Source: Phytophthora quininea
Taxonomy: Eukaryota > Oomycota > Peronosporomycetes > Peronosporales > Peronosporaceae
Assembly (NCBI GenBank): GCA_011947345.1
Contig: JAAVTG010000179.1
Span: 62,001-126,000, forward strand
Direction of reading: 5' to 3'
DNA length: 64,000 nt
How positions within the stretch are numbered: position 1 is the stretch's first letter; the number at the start of each line of letters is the position of its first letter. Shown in pieces: positions 22,884 to 32,561 of this stretch. Below the pieces are notes generated by a model that did no database searches, was not told where the DNA came from, and was given only the letters and a program-made list of their open reading frames with translations. The translations under genes and the position numbers were made by a program.

Positions 22884-23172
22884 CCTTCTGAGTGCTCACC
22901 CTGGAACTCAACGGTATTGTGAAGATGACTGACCTGATTGTGAATTGTTTGATTATTGTAACCTGATAGCTGGAGATCTCGGCATTCCCAAGACGTGACA
23001 GAGGCTCAGGGTGACGCCAGTCTGAAGGATCGGAGGTGGAGCTATATGGATTGGAAGATGGAGATAGTGCACGATTTTCTGTTGAGCATTAGTGAATGAC
23101 GCTATGACATGCAAAATAGAGAAGTGTGGAAGCCGCGTCCAGAGTGGGCGGAGAGAAGCCGAAGCCAGCGAG

Positions 23173-24195
23173 TCACTTGCTGCGCCTCAAGATTGGGTTC
23201 TTGACCCGCTCGGGGAGCTTCATCGCTCGACTGCGCAGGGATTCCGGAACAAGTGAGAGACGCTGCTGTTCGTTCTCAGCGGTGGCCCATTGAGTGCGCT
23301 CAGGTTCACGTTCGTCCAGATCGTCGAGCTGCTCGATCAACGAGATGGAGCGTCCGTGCCTCTGAACGCGGGGATCTTGCCAGATCCAGTAGCACACCCG
23401 GGTTGGCAGCGTCCACAGACCAGGCTCGTCGAACAGAGTCTCGGGGAAGTTCTTGATCGCACGCAGTTTCTTCAGCAGAGTCGCGTGTCCCCGACGCAGT
23501 GCGTCACGACGCGACCGACGCTCTCGGTGGTATCGGCTGGAGGCGGGATCCGGATTTTCGTCGGTCCCGAAGTCGACGTTGACCCAGTGAAGCCACTCCC
23601 ACCAAGCTTGAGCGTGAGTGTGCATGAAGTTCACATACTTCCGAACCCCGCGCAGTACTTCGACCCCGAGCTCGGCGCGTCGGTGAAAGTAGAAGCACCG
23701 AGATCGGTCGGCGAACATCCTCTTCCACGGCTCTTCACCCGGGACGGCAGACAAGTCCTTGAACATGCCCAAGTCCCAACGCGAGCTCCACGACGCAATG
23801 TCGAGTCGGTGGGGCTGGTAATTCGGATATCCTGGCGTCTGCCCGGACGCTGTCCGAGTCCCGTAGAACTGCATCAGAGCCCCGAAGTACCGGAACGACG
23901 AGAACCGGTCCCGATCCGCGTCCTCGATCGTAGCGAGCTCGGCGATGCTTAGAGTATTAAACGCACGCCGAGCAAGCGGAGATCTCTGACGCGTGACCGG
24001 GGTAGGTGCAGCTGTGTCTTCGCGACGGGTCGGAGGTGTGACCTCGTGGCACTTGGCGGGCGGTCCGGAGTTGTCCGTCCTAGGACGGTGGCGCTTGCGT
24101 TCAGGCGGAGACGTCACCAGTACCAAGTTGACAGTGGTGTTGTGCTGCGATATCAGATTCACACAGTTTCTACAGTAGACACATGAGCAAACCAA
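23173..24195 (-). CDS. Antisense accessory ORF (part A) of the large gypsy element
   Basis: The 340-residue frame runs against the direction of pol, between the end of pol and the point where the element is cut. It has a Cys-containing start, a basic Pro/Arg/Thr-rich linker and a folded-looking C-terminal half (FSSFRYFGALMQFYGTRTAS, WKRMFADRSRCFYFHRRAEL, YVNFMHTHAQAWWEWLHWVN). No known family is recognised. The frame stays open upstream of the first ATG, so the true start may lie beyond the break near 24236, in the block now at 36221-40273. The long clean frame and non-random composition argue for a real gene. Confidence 0.6.
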   Translation of the reverse strand: MVCSCVYCRNCVNLISQHNTTVNLVLVTSPPERKRHRPRTDNSGPPAKCHEVTPPTRREDTAAPTPVTRQRSPLARRAFNTLSIAELATIEDADRDRFSSFRYFGALMQFYGTRTASGQTPGYPNYQPHRLDIASWSSRWDLGMFKDLSAVPGEEPWKRMFADRSRCFYFHRRAELGVEVLRGVRKYVNFMHTHAQAWWEWLHWVNVDFGTDENPDPASSRYHRERRSRRDALRRGHATLLKKLRAIKNFPETLFDEPGLWTLPTRVCYWIWQDPRVQRHGRSISLIEQLDDLDEREPERTQWATAENEQQRLSLVPESLRSRAMKLPERVKNPILRRSK

Positions 24196-24269
24196 ACGTC
24201 AGTTCTGAGCCGTCGATTTTCGACGAAGGTAATCGGTCTGGTCCGTTCTGAACTAGACATGCGTGCGTC

Positions 24270-25330
24270 AAATGGCTGCAGCGCAATGCCTCAGCGACGG
24301 AGAGCAGCAATGTGTGCCAAAGTCTGCACAAGCACTACGTGCTTTTCGAGGACCTAGATAACTACACAACCAGAAAAGGCCAAGAAGAAATTTGCAACGA
24401 CGGAGGCACTGTACCACAGCACGATTGCTATGGTTTTGAAGCGCGGCAATCTGCACAATTAACTAGCGGTGCTGGACACGTACGTTCAGGCCGAAATCGT
24501 CGCGATGTACCGCTATTGTCGCGAACGGCTGAAGTCGTAACCTTTCACGCCCACGGATGAGAATCTCGCGCTGCTGTTTGAACGTGATCGGCAACGACTG
24601 CTCGTTTCGCCTGTGAAGTTCACATCTCTGGCGTACTTACCGGCTGACAATGCTTCCTGTACAACATCACTGTCGATTGTTGCACGCAGTAGCATAGAGG
24701 ACCGCAACGAGATCGGATCAAGCACAGGTGATGTCTATGTCATTTACCGCACTAAATCGTGCGAAGCGTCATTGCTGCTGGTTGGTGGCCTTCAGGTTTG
24801 CCTGCCAGTTTGTCCAAGTACCTACCGCGTGCGAAGGATATGATGTTCGTGTTCATGCCAAATAATCCCATGCAGCAGACCCAGCCGACTCCCTTATATC
24901 CATTCTACCTGGCCCAAGTCGACGGTCGTCACGAAGATCTGCTCCGGACTAAGTCTTCTACAATCCTACTATTATAATTGGAGACTTCTCGCCACGATTC
25001 TTGTCGTTGGAGTCATTTGTTGGGCAGTGCTAATTGCTCGTCACTGCAACTGAGCGAAAACACCCTCTAAAGAACCAACCTTTCGGTCCAGGTCATACTA
25101 TCGACTTCGCAGGAGCGGCACTGCCATCGGTGTAGCTGCAACCCCCGACATAGAGCAAGCTCAAGTAGTGTTCGGCGCCGTTATATCACTCATGACGAAG
25201 GACTATCAGATAAAACATCTGTGCTGCGGTGCGCTGCCTGTATTCGGCGGCAACGAGTTGCAGTACGCCTACTTTCTGATCGACGAACGGTTTGATGGCA
25301 CTGTACATTGTGATTATCTCCAGTTGCACG
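24270..25330 (+). pseudogene. Unidentified decayed coding sequence
   Basis: Several plus-strand frames read like protein fragments: LDTYVQAEIVAMYRYCRERL near 24470-24530, TDENLALLFERDRQRLLVSP near 24557-24615, and LCCGALPVFGGNELQYAYFL near 25216-25275. They change frame and contain stops. I do not recognise the family. The stretch ends at the inverted repeat of the Harbinger element. Confidence 0.4.
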
Positions 25331-25335
25331 CTATT

Positions 25336-25393
25336 AGGGGTTTCAAAGTTGTCATTAATTACGATTTTTGAGAGAGATGAGCCTCATTTTTGC
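25336..25393 (+). repeat. Left inverted repeat of the permease-carrying element
   Basis: Runs AGGGGTTTCAAAGTTGTCAT and on through gagagatgagcctcat. Near-identical, inverted, to 30178-30236. Confidence 0.8.
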
Positions 25394-25532
25394 CCAAAAC
25401 TCAAAAGGCCCTTGAACACTGAAACGTCTAAACAATGAGATTTTCTCGTGTAATCTTTCCTTAATCCCCCTTCCCCGACGCGGACGGTTTGCTGCATCCC
25501 GAGATCATACCACATTGGAAGAATCTCCTACG

Positions 25533-25650
25533 CGTGGAGGACTTGGTGCCCGTGAGTGTTGCTGCGCGTGGAGAAGTAGCTGCGCGTGGAGGACTTGGTG
25601 CGCGTGAAGGACTTGGTGCGCGTGGAGGCATTGGTGCGCGTGTGGTGGCT
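25533..25650 (+). repeat. 18-bp tandem repeat
   Basis: About six imperfect copies of gcgcgtggaggacttggt. One frame would encode an ARGGLG hexapeptide repeat just before the transposase gene. Confidence 0.75.
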
Positions 25651-25666
25651 TAGGTGTTTGCCTATC

Positions 25667-26872
25667 ATGCCGTCAAGTGAAAGAAAGAAGATGATGCAAT
25701 GGATACAAGAACAGTTGTTTCTTTTAAGTGTGTTTCAAGTATCTGTGGTGTTTGGTAGTGTTGAAGATCGGTGGCTGTCAGATGAAACAGACGATCTTAT
25801 GACATGGATGGCGTACCTGTCCAGCACGCGATATCTGTCTGACCGTGTGCCTATCCCCAAGAGCATTAGCTATCGAAAGCTGATATTCTGCTAACCCGAG
25901 GGCAAGTTTCGCCAGGCATTACGAGTTGAGAAAGCTGTATTTCAGGTGCTCGTTGAGATGATCGCAGACGATCAGGTATTCTGCAATAAAAGTGGAAACA
26001 AACAGCGTCCAGTTCATATCCAGCTTGCAGTGACATTAGAGCGGCTTGGTACATATGGAAACGGAGGGTCTGTTGGAATAATTGCCCGGGCATACGGAAT
26101 TGGAGCTGGTACCGTCACCTTATATTCGAAGCGGGTAGTGGAGGCGTTACTACGCCATTACAACGACTTTGTGCACTGACCAGGAGGTGAGCGACGCGAA
26201 CTCACGTCTACATTTTATAACAAACGATTTGGTATGAAAGGCACAGTGGGCTTTGTTGATGGAACCCACTTCATTTTCAGCCAAATGCCTGGAGTAGATA
26301 GAGAGGTCTATTTCAACAGGAAACAACGTTACTCTATCAACGCAATGATTGTCTGCAATGACGACAAGCGGATAATGTACGCGCTGGTGGGCTGGCCTGG
26401 TTCTTGTGTCGATAGCACTGTGTTTTCAAGATCTTTGATCGCAAAGCAACCAGAACTGCTCTTTTCCCATGGACAGTACTTAGTTGGCGACTCGGGCTAT
26501 CAGCTTACAGGTCGTCTGCTGGTACCGTACAAGAAGCCAGAAGCTCTTCGGTTTGAAAACGCAGAGTTTAATACCATATTGGCGTCGGCACGTGTTGTCA
26601 ACGAAAACTGCATCGGCTTACTGAAAAATAGGTGGGCTTCTCTCAAAGGAATATCAACTCAAGTTAAATACATAAAGGATTTTGTGTGGGTTAATGAACA
26701 GTGCATGGCATGAGTTTTACTACACAATTTTGCATTGGTGCACCACGATAGAGATCCGTTTGATGCTGAAGCAAGGGATGAAGTGAATGATCAACCTACA
26801 TGGAGAGCAGAGACACGAGAAGGAAATGAGCTAAGAGATCAAGTAAAACATGACATGCTATATGGTATATAG
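25667..26872 (+). pseudogene. Harbinger DDE transposase with three in-frame stops
   Basis: One frame runs from ATG 25667 to the stop at 26870-26872. Read through, it gives a full-length DDE_4-type transposase: an N-terminal helical region (WMAYLSSTRYLSDRVPIPKS), a helix-turn-helix-like part (GSVGIIARAYGIGAGTVTLY) and the catalytic motifs FVDGTHF, LVGDSGYQ and VVNENCIGLLKNRW. TAA at 25892-25894, TGA at 26177-26179 (where Trp is expected before PGG) and TGA at 26711-26713 break it. There is no frameshift, which is unusual among the elements here. Confidence 0.85.
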
Positions 26873-27189
26873 CCGATGATATTCGTGACGAACAGTTTGG
26901 ATCTGCATCCCTGGGTGGTCGTGTGCTGGTAGACAACGTGGGTCTGTGCCGGTGTTGCACGACTTGTGGTCGACTTGGAACTCTGGGAAAAAGGCGATCG
27001 TGGCATCGGTAGCGAGCGGCTCATTCAGTTTGAGCGTAGGGGTATTATTGGTGGTCGGAGAGCGAAAGCGGTTGGGCACGGGAGGAACGCTGGTGGTGGA
27101 GGTCAGCACGGCATTTAGCTGGTGAACTAGCGCTGGGCTTACGAAACATGGATTATCCAAACACTATCAAATGAAAGCATGAGGGAGGG

Positions 27190-28810
27190 CTGATGATGTG
27201 GCGCTGGCTGTTAAACCTTGGACGATGCCGAGTTGAGCAGGTTTTGCGCAGCTTCGGGGTCGGCGCAGCTTCGATCCGAGGCTGAAGAAGTACGCGGCTC
27301 CAATGCCGAAGTAGAGGATGGAGACGATGATGGACGCCAAGAATTCGTAGCTGGATGTGCCGCTGTAGATGATCTACACCATCCCGGCGACGCACAGAAC
27401 CATCGACCCCATGGCACCCGCGACACCAAACGGACTCTTGTACGGATGCGGACGGTTCGGCTCTTTGTTGCGTAGTCGAATGAACGACGCCAACTGGAAG
27501 CTGTACGAAATGACAGCGCCGATCAGAGCTAAATTGATGAGCACGGAGGTGAGTCTCGTGTCGCCAATGATGTAGTGCAGCACAAGCACCACGACGAAGC
27601 CAATAGCGCCGCCGGAGGTCAATGCCACGTACATCGTCCCGCGTGTCGGGTGCAGCGTCACCAGAATTTGCGGCAAAAAGCCGTCGCGGGCGATGGCATA
27701 CAGCAACTGGTCCATGCAAAACGAGAACGAGTGGAAGCTGGCGATGAGGCCCAGGATGAGCATCCACGAGAAGCCCGACGTGGTGCTGTTGTCACTGAAG
27801 ACGGTCTGGTAGCCTGTCAGCAGCAGTGACGTGCCCGCGTAAATCTCGTCGGTGCCGGGGAGATCATCGAGTTGAAGATCACGGTGCAGAACTCTAGCGT
27901 CACCAACGTCGCGATCGACGGCACGAGCCCAATGGACATGTTGCGCTCCGGGTTGATGACCACCTCCACTGCGAGAGGCAGCTCCTCGATCCCCAGGTAG
28001 AACCACAGCGCGAACGAGTATCCCTGGACAGCGCCATCCCAGCCGTTCGGGTACTTCCAGTCCCGCGCTTACACCCAGTCGGTGTACGACATCTTGGTGC
28101 CCGATCCGATATAGAAGGCCAGCGAGATGATCACCGACACGAACGTCGTGACGGCCTGCACGCGGAAGGTCATCTCAACGCCCACGATGTTGAGCCCCAC
28201 GAACAGCACGTAGAAGACGGCCCAGCAAATCGGACCGTACTCGGCGCTCAAGTCCAGCAACTGGTTCATGTACAAGCTGATGCCCGTGACAATTACGGTG
28301 CAGGTGATGACGACCTTGAGGCTCTCGGCCAAGCCGGTGAAGAAGGCGGGGCGGGGGCCGATGGCGTGCAGTGTGAACACGTAGGGAACTCCACCCGCTG
28401 GGACGGTGGTGGAGAGCTCGGCGATGGAGAAGGACAGCAGCACGTAGAGCGCTGTGACGAAGGCCAAGATGATGAGCTGTTCGTCGACACCCGCAATGAG
28501 GCCTCACTGCCAGCCAAAGAAATCGCCGCTGATGACAGGGCCCACACCGACAGTCCAGCTGCGCTCATTTTCAAGTTGTAAGAGAATGCGTTTACAGTAG
28601 TATTGGCAGCTTTCCCAGCCATAACCAGGACCCAGACGGTCATCGTTGCCGTTGTCAATTCCCTCAAGGGGCAAGAAGTCTTTAGAGCAGACCCTTTTCT
28701 CACCAGCAGGAGGCTCGTACGCTGCTCCCTCAAGCTAGCAGCCAGGTCACGATGGTTTCGGCGCTTTGCTCCTGCAAGGAATTCAATCGAAGTTTGAGAA
28801 GAACCCAAGA
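27190..28810 (-). pseudogene. APC-family amino-acid/ethanolamine permease pseudogene
   Basis: Minus-strand frames read an integral membrane transporter: LSVWALSSAAIS, then GDFFGWQ-stop-GLIAG, FVTALYVLLSFSIAELSTTV, ITCTVIVTGISLYMNQLLDL, LWFYLGIEELPLAVEVVINP, and in the frame 28006-27374 FSWMLILGLIASFHSFSFCM and LINLALIGAVISYSFQLASF. The order of about ten to twelve hydrophobic helices, and the ISGDFFGW-type start, fit the amino acid-polyamine-organocation superfamily, nearest to ethanolamine permeases. A TGA at 28506-28504, a TAA near 28070 and a frameshift near 27850-27880 disable it. It lies exactly between the two convergent transposon genes. A 100-residue minus-strand frame at 27160-26858 is not identified. 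Confidence 0.8.
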
Positions 28811-28994
28811 TGTTGGTGCTAGATTAAAGCTACACCGCTGATCTCAACATGGAGTTATGGCTTGAGCTAGAGTACAATGGAGCAATGCGGTCAACGAATG
28901 CCAAAGCTTCTTCTTCGGTCTTACCACGCTCTAGCAGCTGCAAAACATGTCCTTGTGCACGGCGGACTGAGCTTCCTTCAACCGAAGTTGGCAT

Positions 28995-30053
28995 TCATCT
29001 CGTCTCTCTCCTGCTCCCTGACAGCCCGGCTTTCAGCCGCGAGACGGCCTCCTTTAGTTCTTCTTGTCGCCAGCGAGTCTCCGCATGCAATCGTTTCTCG
29101 CTGAATTCTCGAAATGTCGTGGCAAAGTCGCGTTTTCGGGCTTGGTTAACCTTTGAGCTGCCGCTATCTGTGCCAGTCCTGAGGTCTCTCCGAGTGGTGC
29201 CGCTATCTAGAGAGCGAGCCGGAGCTGAGGAAACGTTGGTTGACGTATCTGAAGATTCTGATTGTCGTGTACGTTCTTCGGAAGAGATGGCCGCATCCAT
29301 CTGTAGCGCTGGTGTAAGGATTGCTTCTTGGTCAGCGGTATTATTTTCGTTGCCCGAGCTTGGAGATGACACGGTGGGAAGTTCAAAGTCGTCTTCTGCA
29401 TCCGGTTCGCTTTGGTACCCATCACGGGCGTACTCCAGCGAATCTTGCCTGTTGGCGCTTGGAGGTTCTTCGCCAGGTGCAGATTGGGTGAGGTTGAAGC
29501 TTAGACTCTGAACATCAGCGTAACTACTTGCAAAACTGTCGTCTTGGTTGGGCTCATCACGATAAGTGGCTGTCGGATTGTCCATGACAGAAAATGGAGA
29601 AGCATTTTGCCGGTCACCGAACAGGGTTTCAATGTCGTAGTAGAAGGGACACGCCTTTTCCACAGCGTCCTCGAGCGTCAGACCATCTTGGAGCTGACAT
29701 TCAGTAAGACCGAATCCCGTCTGGGAATCCAGTCGGTCTTTAATTTTCCTGAAAACTTTAAAATATGATGTCCAGCGGCTTTGGCATGTGTGCGCGTCCC
29801 ACTTTCGGTGTACTTAGGTGGAATCGGCGAGCCTTCATCTGTAAGTGCCTTTAAGCAAGACGAATACACAAACTCTGCCATATCACTTGAACCCCGAAAT
29901 CGTTGTGCGAGCACCTCCGAATCCGGAGGACCGATCTTCGTTCGCCTTGCCCACGATGACGTTAAAGTTTGCTGGCTTCTTGAGCCAATCCACCATAAGC
30001 TGTCTCTGTAGTAAGGTGGTGTGGCCACCCTTTTGTCCCTTTTGGCGTCCCAT
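28995..30053 (-). pseudogene. Harbinger partner (accessory) gene, frameshifted
   Basis: It starts at the ATG at 30053 (MGRQKGQKGGHTTLLQRQLM, then VDWLKKPANFNVIVGKAN). It shifts near 29930 into KIGPPDSEVLAQRFRGSSDM, and near 29670 into a 222-residue frame with PFYYDIETLFGDRQNASPFS, an acidic middle and a helical C-terminus (FATTFREFSEKRLHAETRWR) down to 28995. The layout (small DNA-binding-like head, YDxLxGDRxNxxP block, coiled-coil tail) resembles the Myb/SANT-like second protein of Harbinger elements. That assignment is inference from pattern and position. Confidence 0.55.
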
Positions 30054-30177
30054 GCCCCTTGTAGAACTTGTATCGCTTCCTGGCCGCAGATTCCAAAGTA
30101 ACCAGGTTACGTTACCCCCAAAAATGAGACCGTCAAAAATGAGACGAAAAATGCGTCTCAGGAGGCCCATTTTTGCT

Positions 30178-30236
30178 CAGAAATGAGGCTCATCTCTCTC
30201 AAAAAAATCATAATTAATGACAAATTTGAAACCCCT
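30178..30236 (-). repeat. Right inverted repeat of the permease-carrying element
   Basis: Inverted copy of 25336-25393, with a few mismatches and two extra T/A bases in the run next to gagagag. Confidence 0.8.
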
Positions 30237-30240
30237 ATTT

Positions 30241-31490
30241 GACGGGGTTACGAACACAATATCTACATATGGGATTCCTCGTAGCTCTATTTTGGGGACA
30301 ATAAACAGTTTTTATTCTGTATGGCTTACAGAACGAACTTCAACTTCAATATTGTATCGAGTTGAAAGGGATGTGGTCGCGTGGGTACTTGAGCTGTTTG
30401 AAGTCGCTCAGAAACCGAGTTCCTCGCAGCCAACCGCTCCTGGTCTCTCGGTTGGGTGTCCTGGCTTGGCTTTGCTGGCTCGCTTGCAGTCTGAATTCTC
30501 GCCCCCAAATACGATCTCACTGAAGTGAATACTGGTCGTCTTGCTGCCTGGTGTAATAAACCCTGTGGCGGCAACGACTGTAAACCGGATCGCCATGGCC
30601 AGAACCAGGAAAAGACGTACGTGGAGGTGGACGCCGAAGACGGATGCTGCGACGAGCAGTAGGGTCGGGCTGACGAAAAACCGCAAGCCGGCGGCGGTTT
30701 TAGATCTCGCAACGGGTGGCGCGGAGTGACGAAAGGTAGCAACGGTTCAATGGTGTGGCCAAGAGCAGCGGCTCGAGGGCGCAGTTGATAATTTGCGCAA
30801 CCGAGCGCAGGAGAGCCGAGCACAAGGAAGTTGAAAAGTCGCATAGGAGCGCACAGCAGTTGAAAGTCGCACGTGGTGACGTCAGACGGCGACACGGACA
30901 GGAACAGCAAGCCGACACACAGGTCGGCCGGCTCACGAGCAGAAGAAGACAGCGACCAAAGGGGTCGCGACGTTGTAGAGGCCCAGCGAGGAAACTCGTT
31001 GAGGTCACGGTGAGGCCCAGCGGAGAAACTCGTTGAGGTCACGGTGAGGCCCGACGGGGAAACTCGTCGAGGTCACGTTCTAGGCCCGGCGACCGCCTTG
31101 GCAGTAGTCGAGATCACGTTGGAGGGCCGGTGGTCGTAGAGATCGCCGAGCTCACGTTTGAGGACCGGTGGTCGTAAGGATCGCTGACTTCACGGTGGTA
31201 ACAGTAGTTAAAGTTGGAACAGGTAGTTAATAGAAATTGGTGATAGCACCGGCGCGAGGAACTTAGTTGGTTCCTCGTCGGACATCGGTTGTTGGAGAGT
31301 TACGTTGAGAGGGAATGAAGAAGCTCGAACCCATCGGAAAGCGGGGTCAGCATCTGAGCGCGACTGCCCCAGGAGCGAGGGTAATCAAGAGCTCATTATA
31401 CTGGTAAGTTCGTCGTCTCCAAACATTACTAAATAGTACTGACAAAGGATGTCGTAAGTCTGTTAGTGTTGTAAGGATCATCCAGCGGCT
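30241..31490. other. GC-rich stretch without a recognised gene
   Basis: Overlapping frames on both strands with biased composition. It may be an old LTR, but no partner copy is in the window. It contains the tandem repeat described separately. Confidence 0.35.
30977..31197 (+). repeat. Degenerate tandem repeat, unit about 34-38 bp
   Basis: Six units built on gaggcccagcgaggaaactc followed by gttgaggtcacggt. The first three are nearly identical; the last three diverge. Confidence 0.75.
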
Positions 31491-31697
31491 ATGGACGCAA
31501 ATCGCAGATGCGAATGCAAAGTTGGCGCTTGTAGGATATGCGGAGCAGCGTGCAGTCGCTGTGGATGCGACCACGACGGCAAGGGTATTTCTGGGAAAAC
31601 CTCCCAAATTCCAGGTCAACGCGGGCAACAAACCGGAATCATACCAAGCGTGCAGCAAACACGTATGAAAACGACGACTTTTCCGAGTCCCCGATGA
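31491..31697 (+). CDS. Small Cys-rich ORF
   Basis: The 68-residue frame starts MDANRRCECKVGACRICGAA and continues CSRCGCDHDG, giving eight cysteines in 30 residues, probably metal-binding, and then a basic tail. An ATG in reasonable context and the dense Cys-x2-Cys pattern suggest real coding sequence. It may be an exon of a transposon or of a repeated oomycete gene; I cannot name it. Confidence 0.35.
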   Translation: MDANRRCECKVGACRICGAACSRCGCDHDGKGISGKTSQIPGQRGQQTGIIPSVQQTRMKTTTFPSPR

Positions 31698-31759
31698 CGC
31701 CCAAGTTCCCATCAGGAAAGAAAGCTAGATGGTTGCGAAAAAGCAATTGCACTTTCAAA

Positions 31760-32560
31760 TAATTCAAATCCATTTGGGCGTGGCGCTCACCTCACGATTC
31801 GCTGGCTCTCGCTAGATCAAGACTTCCTGACGTGCCGTTAATGTGCCAGCAGATACCTTCTTTCCCTCTGTCGACCTAACAGTTCGACGGGAACAGCCCT
31901 ACGACTACTCTCTATTTTCTGCCCCCCTAAGACCACCCCACTTTGTGCTGGTACGCCGTCCAAACACGCTCAATGGCTTCATTCGCGTCGCCGTCGACAA
32001 AGAAAACATGAATCTTTACTAGTAGATCGACTAGTGGATCACGAGCTAAGCTTTGGCGATGAAAAAGCGAGCGCGCAAATATTCGACGCTACAGTCCATC
32101 AGCAGGATGCAGCCGAAGAGCGACCTCGAAGCTGTAGAACGCGCCGTGCAAGCACGAACCCGTTGTCGCCTTGCTGGCAAGTCTTTGGCTTTCTGATAGA
32201 CGCTTGGACGGAGGCTTCTGTATGCATACGAACCCACTTTCAGAACATCTTAGCTACGCCATAGTCTTCTATACTTCAGCTCAAGTACCTACAGTTCTAC
32301 GTATGTGATCATGCGTCAGAAAATGGGAGTCTTCAAAGCGTTCCGATGATTGGGTGTACTAGCCAGCGCCTGCAGCCTGTGAGCTAGCTGTCGAGTGGCT
32401 TCTAGAGCAGGATGTAAACCTTACCAGCAAGGCGCATCGCTAAACGACATAGTTAGACAGTGTAAGCATAATTCCTAGCCTGTTAGGAGCGGCATTGGGG
32501 CAAGAAGCTCGCAACATCAGACAGCGCCGTGATTGAAAAAAAAGTTGCAATAAGCAATTA
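31760..32560. other. No gene seen
   Basis: Short frames only. A local palindrome lies around ctagtagatcgactagtgga (32020-32039). Confidence 0.35.
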
Positions 32561-32561
32561 A

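Larger units (their letters stand above)
11336..24236 (+). mobile_element. Large Ty3/gypsy element, 5' part (5' LTR to antisense ORF)
   Basis: The block holds, in order: 5' LTR, primer binding site, gag region, protease, RT-RNase H, a second RNase H, integrase, chromodomain and an antisense ORF. It then ends without a 3' LTR at about 24236. The missing end, with polypurine tract and 3' LTR, is found inverted at 36221-40273. A 4-bp GAGC stands before this LTR (11332-11335) and, on the minus strand, after the other LTR (36220-36217). Joined, the element would be about 17 kb. Confidence 0.85.
25336..30236 (+). mobile_element. PIF/Harbinger-type element carrying a permease gene
   Basis: Inverted repeats of about 58 bases begin AGGGGTTTCAAA at 25336 and end in the complement at 30236. 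Inside, a DDE transposase on the plus strand and a partner gene on the minus strand converge, the same arrangement as in the second Harbinger element of this window. Between them lies a decayed permease gene. The bases outside the ends share TA, or ATT if the ends are drawn one base outward; the expected TWA triplet is not clear-cut. Confidence 0.7.

Noticed and set aside
25533..25650. CRISPR-like array
   Set aside because: Directly adjoining 18-bp units without spacers in a eukaryotic genome; an ordinary tandem repeat.
27374..28006. Plus-strand frames over the permease as genes
   Set aside because: The minus strand shows membrane helices and family motifs; the plus frames are shadows.
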